A DNA stretch of 64,000 nt from Phoronis australis. Taxonomy: Eukaryota; Phoronida; Phoronidae. Position 1 is the first letter of the stretch. Each line of letters starts with the position of its first letter. Below the pieces are notes generated by a model. It ran no database searches, was not told the DNA's origin, and saw only the letters and a list, made by a program, of their open reading frames with translations. The stretch lies in assembly GCA_002633005.1 (NCBI GenBank), contig NMRA01000432.1, positions 192,070 through 256,069 of the forward strand, written 5' to 3'. The translations under genes and the position numbers were made by a program. Positions 1-12,100 of this stretch are shown here, in pieces.

Positions 1-77
1 ATTAAAATGGTAGTTTGAATTGAGCGATTGAGGAGGGTTTCTTTGTGTATGTTGTCATTGATATCGGTTCATTTCAG

Positions 78-175
78 ATTCAAGAGTTGAACCATGTGTC
101 AGTGCCAGTCATGTTGATGTCTGATGACTTTAAGGCTTACACAAAAGTTCGAGTTGACAACCACCTATTCAATAA
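78..175 (+). CDS. PIP4K2: PIP4K2 exon 1 of window (phase 0 start)
   Basis: Follows a polypyrimidine/atttcag acceptor (71-77) and ends before gtaagtc, splitting the Lys codon of HLFNK as AA|G. It encodes [20 protein letters not shown] and onward to VDNHLFN. Upstream coding exons are not in the window. Confidence 0.93.
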
Positions 176-3100
176 GTAAGTCAAAGCTGGTATAAATCGC
201 GTTTGTACAGACTTACGATTTGGGCCATTTAAACCAAAGTAAATCTTGCCTCAAAAAAAGTGTCTGGATTTGCATAGAATAGAAACTATACTTATTTAAA
301 ACCTGTCAAGAGTCCCACGATGTGTTTGAAAAGTGACACCATCGCTTCTAATTGCAGTGGAAATATGCTGCAGTGTTTCCCCAGTGTTTAAAAATCTGCG
401 TGACTCACCACGCTCCTGTTGTATTCCACCTCTCATATTCTTGCTCAAATTGACTACTGCACATCTAATCCTGATGGGAAAACTTCCCCAGCAGGCAAAA
501 ATTGTTAGTGAAGATATGCAATATACTCTCCATGTCTGTGGATCGAACTGGAAAAACACTAATGTAAATCAGACTTTGAATCATTTTATGTCTTTCTTGC
601 GTTTGCTAAATGACTGACATTTGGCACTTCTTGGTTATCCGACAATGTACAGCAATTGAATACAGTTTGGAACCAGGCAATGACCTCGACATTAGTTTTC
701 CTAAATGACAAAGTGCCAATGAACACAGAATTAAAATAGGTGGAGAAACACTAAGTTTTACAAAAGAGGTCGTGCAACGATGTGCATTATATTGCACGAA
801 ATAGTCAATAGTTTAATTGAGCGTTTTTCACATGTTTTGAAAGGAGCGTGTCGGTGAATTGTCCTAGTATGATGCAAAGTCCATTTCGGCATGCACGTAT
901 GGGAAATGTGGATCTCCCCCATTACCTGGGCTTTGAAAGGAGTCTGCCGGTGAATGGTAGCAGTGAATGCGGAGCCCGGCACTGCAGTGAAGTGTCATTG
1001 TGTGTCATGTCTGTATCATTAAAGTTGCGTTAAGAAGCGGGACACACCAGGACAGGGCTTCAGGCTACTCATTGAAATTGAATTATTTGGCTGTATGCAC
1101 TTATAGGAATAGACTAACACTGGTCTTAGTTTAATTTTGCTGTTCTGTTTGTTCATGAGCAGCTGGCACTTGATTGAGGTGACCCATTTGGTCAGGAGAG
1201 TGATGATGTAATTTGTTTATGACAGAATAGTTGGGAACATTCTAGAAGATTTTTATATGTTTGTGATCGATGTAGTTCTAGAGCCTAGTATATGTTTGTA
1301 GAACGATTGGGTAGTTTCCAGAAAGTTCCAGAACAATATAACAGACTGTGAATACCCAGGTACGGGTTGGTGAGTCAGTTGGAGCTAGAGTTGAAGTTGG
1401 AGTTGAAAGACAAAGTCTGTTAAAGTTACAGTTGAGTTGCAGTGAAGAGAATCAGCAGTTACAACGATAGTGAATAGAGAGCCAGCTATAGAGACAGCAG
1501 GTTATTGAATTAACGAGTGTAACAGTTGCTGGAAGTGTCTCAGAAGTTCATCACAAGTCAAGGCTTCTCAGCACTGGCTGGAGCATAGAACAGACATTAC
1601 ATCCAATGTTTTGTTTGAGTAGACTTGTGAACATACGGTCGAGATTAATAAAGTGATTTACTTGAAACAGTTTTCATTCTGTCATCGCACCGAAATATTA
1701 GCACCGGTCGGGACTCAGTAACAACCTGCGCCCACCCATACACGGGGAAAGACGTGACAGGGATAAAACGAAAAGTTATTTGAACCTGTTTAGACCTGAT
1801 TAATTAACTTATATAATGAAACTTCTGTTACTATTGTTTATTATATTCTTGCTCAACGTAAATCAGTTGAATGGGTGTTACCCAGAACAGCAGACGATAT
1901 AGTCATCCATTCCATGCAGACAACTAGGTCTACTGAGATAACTGGACTGGTTTATGGTTCATAAAACTATTGACTATTTCATGCAATATGATTCACATTG
2001 TTGTACGACCTCTTTTGTAAATGTGGACAAAATAAAACTAATAGAATTTACCATTTCTCCACCCATTTCCCCAGTGTTCACTGGCGCTTTACCATTTTAG
2101 TAAAACTAATGTTAAGGTCATTACCTGGTCCCTGACTATTCAGTTTATGTGTACTGTCTGATAACCAGACACTACTGACTGTCCGCTAGTTCTCTAAATG
2201 AATTCGAAGAAGGAAGGCGATAAAATGATTATGTTTAACAAGGAGAAAAGTTCAAAATCAGATTTTAAATTGTTTTCTCCATTCAATCCATGAATATCGA
2301 CAGTAGCTATGTAGCTTGTGTATTGCATAGTCCATAAGTTTTCCTGTCAAGATTAGGTGAGTGGTGGTCAATTTGGGCAAAATTACAAGTGGCGGGGCCA
2401 CAGAGGAGCATGGCGGGGCCACAGAGGAGCATGGCGGGCCTTCCAGATTTTTACACGCAGGGGAAACACCGATTTAATGAACCATAGACCATTCTAATTA
2501 TCTTAGTTGTCGTTTGCATGAAATGGGTGAATAAACGGTGTGCAATGCCGACTTACACCGATCCAACTGATTTACGTTTGAGCAAGAGTACAGTAAACGA
2601 TATTAAGAGAAGTTTCATTATGCAAGTTAGTTAATCAAGTCTAAACAGGTTCAGATATTTTTTCATTCTATGCACATGCACAGAGCCAGAGAATTTCAAT
2701 TTCAATTGTAGTTTGAAGCCCTGCCTTGTGTCTGCTTCATAATGCAACTTAGTTGGTGACTAAAATACATTAGAATGATACAAAACTCTTCACACACTGA
2801 GATCACAAAATGACGCTTCATTGCGGCGTCAGGCTCCACATCCTCTGTGACCATTCACCATCATGCTGCTTTCGAAACCCAGAGGCAATACTGCCCTGAA
2901 TTTACATGTTCACAGTTGTAAATAAATGTTGTGATTGTAGGGAGAACATGCCGAGCCACTTCAAAGTCAAGGAGTACTGCCCTCTGGTGTTCAGAAATCT
3001 TAGAGAACGGTTTGGTGTGGATGAGAATGAATTCATGGTAAGTCTGATGTGTTAGTGAGGTCCTATCTACCTGCAGTCATCTACAATTCGTCGGCTGTGT

Positions 3101-6100
3101 AAAAGCCCTGTCTGCTTGCAGTAAAAGCTCACTTGCGAGTTTCCAGTTATGCGATGTGACGTCACTGGAAGTAGGGCAAAACCTGCCATATTGCCCTTGT
3201 TTTGCCCCGAGTGTTTGTTACACACACTAAATCTTACTGGAGTTCTTATGGGCAATTATAAGCCTTAAATATTAACACAACTTAAGAGGTGGTAGATGGA
3301 TTGTGGAATAACTGAATGGACGAAGAAAATGTAAGCTTGTGTTGTGCGAAGCTGTGAACGGACTGAAATTGGAACTCGACCAGGACTAGGCCTGAATGCC
3401 GCAGGCATACAGGGCAGCAATAGTATATCCCCATAAAAAGTTACTCATTTCAACATACAGCAAGGAGTTGGAATTCTTCTCCAAAGTCGGCTTAAAGCTC
3501 GTAGCTATGCTTCATCGAAGATATGTATAGAAGCAGGAAGGACCACTGAAGAAAGTAAGCACTTTTTTAAGTGATAGTTTTAAGTGTAGAATGTATTTTT
3601 GACGAGGGAGCAGATTTCGCTTACCGCCCATTTGAAATACGGGGGACGAAATTAGTACTGAATGTGATGGGACGTATTGTAGTGCGAATCTGAATTACAT
3701 TTCCCATAACAGCAATGCTTGTTTGGCATTTTTCACACTTAGATTAAAATCTCGAAGTAAACTGAACAGAATACACTCGGCTACCTTATCGGGCAAATGG
3801 TCGAAGGACAAGCTTTTACCCTACTTCCGGTGACGTCACAGTTAAGTCTCACAGAATCTTGCGTTATCGTTATTAACTCACAAAAGGGCTATTGACACGT
3901 GGTCTAAAACTGAGGTGTTTGTTGTGCTCTGCTGTCGGGCGTTTATACTGTTGTTTTTAAGAAATGTGAAATGTCATCAGAATTTTCAGTATCTTTGTTA
4001 GAGTTATGTCAGGAAACTAAGCAAAAATCAATAAGTCAATTTGAAAACATCCACAAACTTGTACTTTGAAATTTTGTTGATTTTGGATGAGAACTGAACC
4101 TGTTTTTGAAACTGGAAACAAACGGGCACACTTAGGTAATTTATTGGGGACATTTACAAAAAATGCGGTAATGCTACAAGGCCGCGCCGTGATGCGTTGT
4201 CTTCCCAGTTAAATGCTTGTATGTTCCTGTTAAAGAATCTTGGCGACACTTAAGCTTTTGGTTGCTTTGTCATACTTTTAAAGAAGCGAAAAGCAATAAC
4301 TAAGGGCTGTTCCAGTAAAATCCGTGTGTGGGGGGGACGGCAGTAGAAATAAATATTCATGGGTGGTGGTCTTCAGGAAAGAACTCAAATTATGGGTGGT
4401 CGTTCCTGTAAAAAATGATGCATTAAAAATGGGTGGTATTTTTTGACCTTTTAATGTTGACAGGTTGGTTACTTCAGCCATCAAAACACAAAAAATGCAA
4501 TTGGGATAAATCCAAACTTATCCCAATACAAAAAAGCCCATATTGCCAGTGAACAGAGTGCAATATGTTCACTAAGCCGTTAATCAAATCATGGGCAACT
4601 TGTCAATGTTTGTCTGCAGTCCTATTGAATTGAAAAGTTATGCAACACTAAACTGGTGTTAACACATATAAGAAAATTGATGATTTTTAAATAAAAAGTA
4701 TGAGGAGTAAGATAAACAAGTTCCAATATTTACTTGACACAAAAGTATAAAAGAGTTCGTGGAGACAGTTTGAGATTCATAGATCCTTATAATTGAAAAA
4801 ATGTTCATTGAAATTATAGACACATGGTGAACAGAGACACGTGGTGGCTGCCAAAAGTATTGCTCACAGGCTACTTTAGTTTTTGACAATATTGGACAAG
4901 ACAACTAGTTCTTGTCTGTCAATCATCTAAGTTCTTAACAGGTCCTCCTGGAGGCAGTTTGTTTGCAAATGTTGGATTTTATATTTTAACCTACTAAAAA
5001 TAATTAAAAAATTATGGGTCATGGGTTGGAGAAGTAAATGAAAAATATGGGCGGTGGGTACGAAATAAAAGAGCCTTCCCCCTCCCATACAGATTTTGCT
5101 GGAACAGCCCTAAGTCACTTTAGTGTACATCTCCTGATGTTAAATGCGTGAGCTAGCAAGCCTCAGTGTCACCCCTGTCACTTCTCCCTTATGCATTTAT
5201 TTTGTGTACTTATGAACGTGACCATCATTGTGGAAGGGTCTTTAAAGGTATCTGTTCTTTGGATGTGTCACAGAATTCGCTGATCAAGTCTCAGCCTACC
5301 AACACGGATTCTCCAGGTCGCAGTGGTGCCCGGTTCCTCGTCTCCTACGATCAACGCTATGTGATAAAGACGTGTACGAGTGAGGAGGTGGAACAGATGC
5401 ACGCCATTCTCAAGCCATACCACGAGGTAAGCCTACTGTCCATGGTGTTGGCCATTCTTTGCCCCGTTTCACTCAGATGGTTGTTTTAGACCTGATTTGT
5501 AAATTTCCTTAATTTATGTGCATTTTACAAAGTCTAGCGGAAAATCAGTGGACCTTCAGCTCGGCTTTGTTTGTCTGATGCATTAACTACCCAATGGCTA
5601 AATGCTTTTTATAGGCAGGAGCATTACTTCGCTACTACCTCTTCTACTGCCACCTAGCAGACTTTGAATATCTCACTACAGATGGTGGCTAATTAGGTTA
5701 GCTTTTTTCAGCACATTGTCGAGCGGCACGCCGTCACCCTGTTGCCCCAGTACATGGCTATGTACCGTTATACAGTCAACGATACTGAGTCTTACATGAT
5801 CATCATGAGGAACGTATTCAGCAAAAAATACAAAATACACAAGAAGTATGACTTGAAGGTAAGTGTGTCCTGTCACAACTGCCAGATTCTCCATTAAGTA
5901 TGACTTGAAGGTAAGTGTGTCCTGTCACAACTGCCAGATTCTCTATTAAGTATGACTTGAAGGTAAGTGTGTCCTGTCACAACTGCCAGATTCTCCATTA
6001 AGCTATTTAGGCTTTAGCTTAGCATTCCACAAAAGCCCTAGGCTCCGTCTTCCTTCTCTTTCCAGAACTTGAAACTATGTCTGACAAGTTGATGGAAATA

Positions 6101-9100
6101 TCGGGGAAATTGTGCCAAGTGGGGAATTGTGACTGCTTTGGTTACCAGTTTTATGATAACATAAAGTTTCTAATTTGCTGTGTTTGATTTGTGTGGATGA
6201 GTGTTGATGAACACGCTGCTCACATGTGTTTGTGACTGGAAGATCTGTTTGAAACCAGCCCCATTCTGAATGGGTGTCTTTGTTGATTCAGTGATTCTGT
6301 TGTTGTCCACCAGGGGTCAACTGTGGCGCGTGCAGCGAGTGACAAGGAGAGGGCCAAGGACCTGCCCACATACAAAGACAATGACTTCCTCAATGACAGT
6401 ATGGTGATCAGTATTGGTGAGGAACAAAAGGCAAAGGTCATGAAAACGCTTGAGGCAGACGTTGAGGTAAGGTCAGAGGCTGAGGTTGTAAATGGGAGTT
6501 GGGGTGCAGTTTGTATTTCCTGGTTTTAATGATCATCATGGAAAATGATATTCTATCCTGAGAAATGGTAACGGTGTGAGTAGGAGCCATGTTTGGTCTC
6601 ACCCATCACCAATACACATTTATATTGTCACACTAAGTATATAATGAAGTAGTCATTACAAGCCGTTTATCTAACCCAATACGCGTTCGTTTTCATATCC
6701 AGTCTTTTGTACAACCTGGTACGTAGACGATCAAGTACATTTGTGGGCTCTTATTGCAGTGGTTGAACAAGATGAATCTGATGGACTACAGCCTTCTGGT
6801 GGGGATCCATGACTGTGACCAGGCTGTGGACGATGCAGAGGAGGAGTTGGATGGCGAAGGGGAGGAGAACGGGCTGGAGAGCGATGACTCTATGGGGGGT
6901 GGTGCCACAGGTCATGTGCCGACACCGCCTGATAGTCCTGCTGGTCTGCAGGACAGCTTCGACGCTGGCATGCTGAACCCGGATGATGACCTGTTTGCCA
7001 TACCGTCACCACCGAGTATGTGATTTAAGTGATTAACGTGTGGTTTAAAAAGATACCAAATTGTGTTGAAGCCTGTTGCCAAATATTCATTATGACTAGA
7101 AATAATCATTTTGTATGCTTGTCCACACTCACAGGTTTGGAGCACGTTTGAAGGTTCCTTTCATATTGACAATCATGAGTAATGGTTTGGGATAGTTAAC
7201 ACACTCTGTCAGTGTTATTTTGGTAATATGGCTATTACCTTGAGACATCCCACTTTACACAGTGGTGTCGATGGTTTTGACTTAATACTGTGACGTGTCT
7301 TATAAAGTTGAGTCATAAAATAAGGTAACTAAACCCCTTTTGGTTTTCTGTGGTTATAGTGTGATCCAAATGGATTTCTTTTTCCTTCAAGTTGGCCGTT
7401 TTTGACCAGTCAAAGCAGCACTCATAATCTTGGCAGTTTTAGTTTTCCTTGTATCCTGACTATCTACCGTGTTTCTTGATGAATCTTCATGAGCTTTGTT
7501 TCTATTAGTGCAAGGATAAGGCCTACCTACTTTTCTACGGTTCTTACCTGTGTTTTGCCCCTTCTGTCTGTTTTAATGTTGCCGTGTCATTTTTGTGTCC
7601 GACTCTCTATTTGCCAATCCTCTTGAGGATTGTCATGAAATTGACAAATGAGTTTGCTTTGAAGGTTGCTTGGCTGGTATCATTTTTATGCACCCACATA
7701 TTTATATGTGGAAGCATTATGTCCTCATCCCCATCTGTTCGTCCGGCGTCCGCTGCTCTATCTCCAAAACCCTTTGACGTATGTTCATGAAATTTGCATG
7801 TGCTCCTTTCATGTATGGGACGACATGAGCAAACTTTCGGAGGGATCTGACTACCGGTGTGCCCCCTAGTAGCAATTTTAGTTTTTATGTTCATCTCTGT
7901 ATCTTCAAAGGTCCTCAACGGATTTTCATAAAATTTGGCATATAGGCGAGATGACTGATGGATTTGAGGTATTTTGTGCCACCTAGTGGCCATTTTTACT
8001 GGTTTTTAGTGCGTTTTGGCATCTGCCCACTATCAACCAAACCGCTCTAAGGATGATTGTGAAAATATATATTCTTGCTATATGTTCTTACTATGAAGAG
8101 GATGGCTAGCGATGGTTTTCCGATGTCTTCGAATTCTGTGGTGCCTCCTAGTGGCAGTTTTGTTTTTTTTTTGCGCCCATGGCTGTATCTTCTAAACTCT
8201 TTACTAAACTTAGCAAGTGTATTTATATGAAGTTGACAACAGACGACAATGACTTTTGGACGGATTTGACTACCGGTGTACCCCCTAGTGGCAATTTTAG
8301 TTTGTTATGCTTACCTCTGTATCTCAAAGGTCTTCAACTGATTTTCATAAAAATTTGATATATGCATTGGTGAGATGATGTTAACCTCTCGTTTTCTGAC
8401 AGGTTCAAGGTATTTTGCGCCACCTAGTGGGCATTTTTGCTGTTATTGAGTCTGTTTTTTGGCGTCCGTCCTTCTTAGTCGGTGGGCCAGATCTCATAGC
8501 GTTCATCCTTGTGAGTACTTTGGGGGGGCAACCTAGTTTTTTGTATGTGGCTAGATAATATACCTATAAATCAAATTCCAAAAAGTTCCCACGTCTACAC
8601 TTGCACATTTTTTTTAAAAAAGGTGTTTTTGCTGCACAAAATATGATGTACATTCCTGCCACTTGGTGGCGCTTTTCTATTGAATTGACCAATCAGAGAG
8701 CCAGATTGTATTGTTGTGCTTAGTTACTTCAATATGGCTGCTCCCATGGAGTGTGATGCCTGTATAATTCAAGGTTTATCAAACAGCACAAAATTGTGAT
8801 GTCAGAGCCTAAAGAAGCTTAGGAAAGCTTCCTGACGAAAGCTGATGGACTGTGGAACTCTGTAGATCAGTAGATCAAAAAGAAGAAGAGGTGTCACAAA
8901 CGTTTGTGCAGAAAACAGCTGCATGTCCTGGTAGCCTACACAGTATACTGCTGAGTGCTGTAGACTAGAAGACCAAGTGTCAGACCAAAAAATTGAAAGG
9001 ACATAGAACGGCATAGCAACGTTTCAAGGCACCAACAGTAGTACTAAAGCTGAAGTTGCTGAAAGTGATACAGATGTTATCCAAGATTTCCCAAGAAAAT

Positions 9101-12100
9101 CAATCACTTCCAAAATCTGAAACACCCAATTAACCTGAACAAGATAGGAACATTCTGAAACATGAGTGCATCATTTGTTAGCAGGAAAAGTATATTATGG
9201 ACCATATTTCAAGAAAGAGCAAGAAGTATAGCTTTCAAATACAGGTACGTGTTTTTGAAAGGTACATCTTGGTGTTTTCCAGGTGTGTTTCAGTATTATC
9301 ACCAGTTGTTTTTTTTTTAACTTGTTCAGCCCCTTGGCTGCCTAGGCCTTAGAAAATACCGCTGACCCAGTAGAGACGGTGATCATACCAAAGGTACTCC
9401 ATATGCCGGATGCTTTTCGACAAATTATGTTCCTATAAGTTTAGAAGTACCGCGTAGAGAGTTGCCTCTGAGGAGGTCGTTAACAAATACTCCTGCAATC
9501 CTATTTTTCGAACACTCCATTGTTCAGTTCCCACATCGACACTGCTTGCGCTAAGGGATAATCATATGACGTTATACTGTGGGTGTGATTTTAAAGCACT
9601 TTGAGTCAAAAATTTTTGAGAAGGTTAAATGGAGTAGATGGTTGCAAACAACATTCCCAAGTGGCCGTCATCCCCTACCGTAGTCCTGGGATAGGGGGAA
9701 CCTCTTCTCAATTTTCTGTAAACATTAATTACTTAGGTAGCTGCAATGATAATTAAATTAAAGTGCCTAAGTGGTCATAGTCGCTGTCGTTATTTGAGGA
9801 CGATGGAAGCCACTGTCCATTTCGTCAAACGTCGATTACTTTAAGTGTAAATCGATTGACTATGGTTTGAGCATCTGATTTAAAAAAAATAAATTTCAAT
9901 CACTGCACTGGTATATCAGCTGATTTATTTTCAGTTGCATCTACTAATCTAATTATTAGATGATCAACATTTTTAGGCAACAGATCAGACGGCATGCAAA
10001 TTTGTTAGGCTGGTGGTGGATCAGTTCCTGATAAGTCCGTCTGAAAAAGTTGCATGCCAACTCACTCATAGTTGAATGTTAAGTTAGTGTTAACAGTTCA
10101 GGTTTTTTTTTCAGTTGGACTTGTATCGCAAGCAACAGCTCAGTCCAGAGCCCTGAATATGCAAATGAAATTCAAAGATAAAGACCTTGTGTCTTAGAAG
10201 CCAAGTACCACAGATCATCATGCTATAAAAAATAGAAAGACAAAGATTATGAAGAGTGACGAATCCACAGTTTTCAGAGATGTTTTTCTACAGTTTTGTT
10301 TGGAGTTCATTGAATCAAAGCTTCTAGCACATGGAGATGTCATTTGCCTTTCAAAACTAAAGCAAGACTTTGAAGCTGTTCTTCAGAAAGCTGGTGTGCA
10401 TGAAGTTATTTGGACAGGCAATCTTAAGAAATATTGTTGAAGCTACTCACTGTTGTAGTTTGTGCCCGACTAAGAGATATGAAATTGAATTGAGGCTAGT
10501 GTTCAATAGTTCACTTGCTGACTCTAATTAACACAGGCCATTATAACATATTTTGAATCAAACGTTTGCCCAAATCCTGCCCGCCTCCAAACAAGGACTT
10601 AGTGTTTGACCCTTCATTGCCTGCGGGCCAATCACCAGTGTGCAATGCTGTACCCTCTCTAATCGACCATAGTTGGCTCCTTGGCGGTGGAGCTTTGCAG
10701 CTAAAATGTATGACAATGCCTGCATCTCCATTGACAGTACTAAACGATGAACGCTGCAAGTGCATAAAGAACATGTGTGCTGGGAAACTGAGTTTGTGCT
10801 GCAATGCTGGGTCAAACTGTGCAGAAATGTGCAGCTGTGACAACTGTAGTAACATCAGCAACACTGACTGCAGAACATTGGATAGTTCTTTGACAAGTCT
10901 ACCCTAAATAGACTTCCAACCTCGTTATTTCGTTTTTTTGTATTAAAAAGTTAATTTTATTTGTTGATTAAGTCACAGAAAGTACATACTTTGATCATTG
11001 TCATGTATTTGTCTCATACTGCTTGATAAACGCTGTCAGAATAATCTATTAATTTCATACAGTCTGTGTGCACATTCACAGAGATCATTCCACTATATTG
11101 TATTTGTACTATAACGTATTTCTGGCGTATTATGCAAACAAGCTGTATTTTACACCATTAGTCAATGTTTTAGTCATTGAGGCACAAATTTTGCCCAGTC
11201 TCAAGTGTTTTGTGCTATTTTTGTTGCCAGACAATGCCAGTATAACTTCCTAGTAACACCCAGACTTAGTTTGCATTTTTGCCACTAGGTGTCTCTTTAC
11301 ATTTTTTAAATTTCACTGTTTGCAATTAATGTACAATAGTAAAACATGTAATGTTAGTGTAATATTGTTCAATACAATGGCACTGATGGGACCATATTAC
11401 TTGTTTTACAAAAAAGTCACCAAAACTGTTGTTTTTACAAATATAAGTTTACTAAGCTCTTTGGTGATTATTAGGTAACTTCAAACTCAAATTTCTCAAA
11501 AATGTGCAACTTTATATGTGGGAACTTTTTAGAAACACTCTGATAAATGAATTAAAAAACACCAAAATAAAATTGCCCCCCTAAAGTACTCACAAAAACC
11601 ATTTTCTAGAGGACCTACAAATTCTGGCCCACCGACTATCTTTCATCCAAACCATTCTAAGGATAATTTAAAAAATTGGCCTATATGTTCTCATTGTGAA
11701 GAGAACTGGTGACAATGACGACTTCGACTTCTATTTTGCCTCCTAGTGGCATTTTTGTTTTGCGCTCATAGCTGTATCTCCTGAACCCACTGCAGGATCT
11801 TATTGTATTTAGTAAGTGTATTTATATGGAGCTAACAACAGATGATACTGACTTTCAGATGGATCCGACAAACGCTGTGTCCCCTAGTGGAAATTTCATT
11901 TCTTTCCATTTGCCTAAATGTTTTTCAGAAGTTCCTTGACAGATTTTTATGAAATTTAGTAAATAGCTTTCGCAAGTTACCTAAACTACAGGGTTTACGG
12001 ACTTCTAAACAGGGTCACGGATGCAAAAACACAACTCACAACACTGTTCACTGACTCACATACACGGGATCGAACTCACAAAACACGATCCATTCACCCA

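Larger units (their letters stand above)
637..2672. mobile_element. Self-nested repeat insertion in PIP4K2 intron 1
   Basis: A forward copy of a roughly 0.4 kb repeat at 1757-2170 is matched in inverted orientation by two separated pieces: 637-816 pairs with about 1965-2170, and 2473-2672 pairs with 1757 to about 1970. At the break in the inverted copy the five bases TTTAA occur on both sides (812-816 and 2473-2477), while the intact copy has one such site. This shows that the 1.66 kb segment 817-2477 was inserted into the inverted copy, bringing the forward copy with it. The remaining insert sequence includes the LTR-like segment listed separately. Confidence 0.6.

Noticed and set aside
7607-7993. 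128-codon minus-strand frame in PIP4K2 intron 6
   Set aside because: Lies wholly in the CCTAGTGGC repeat array, is not conserved in the neighbouring units, and matches no family.
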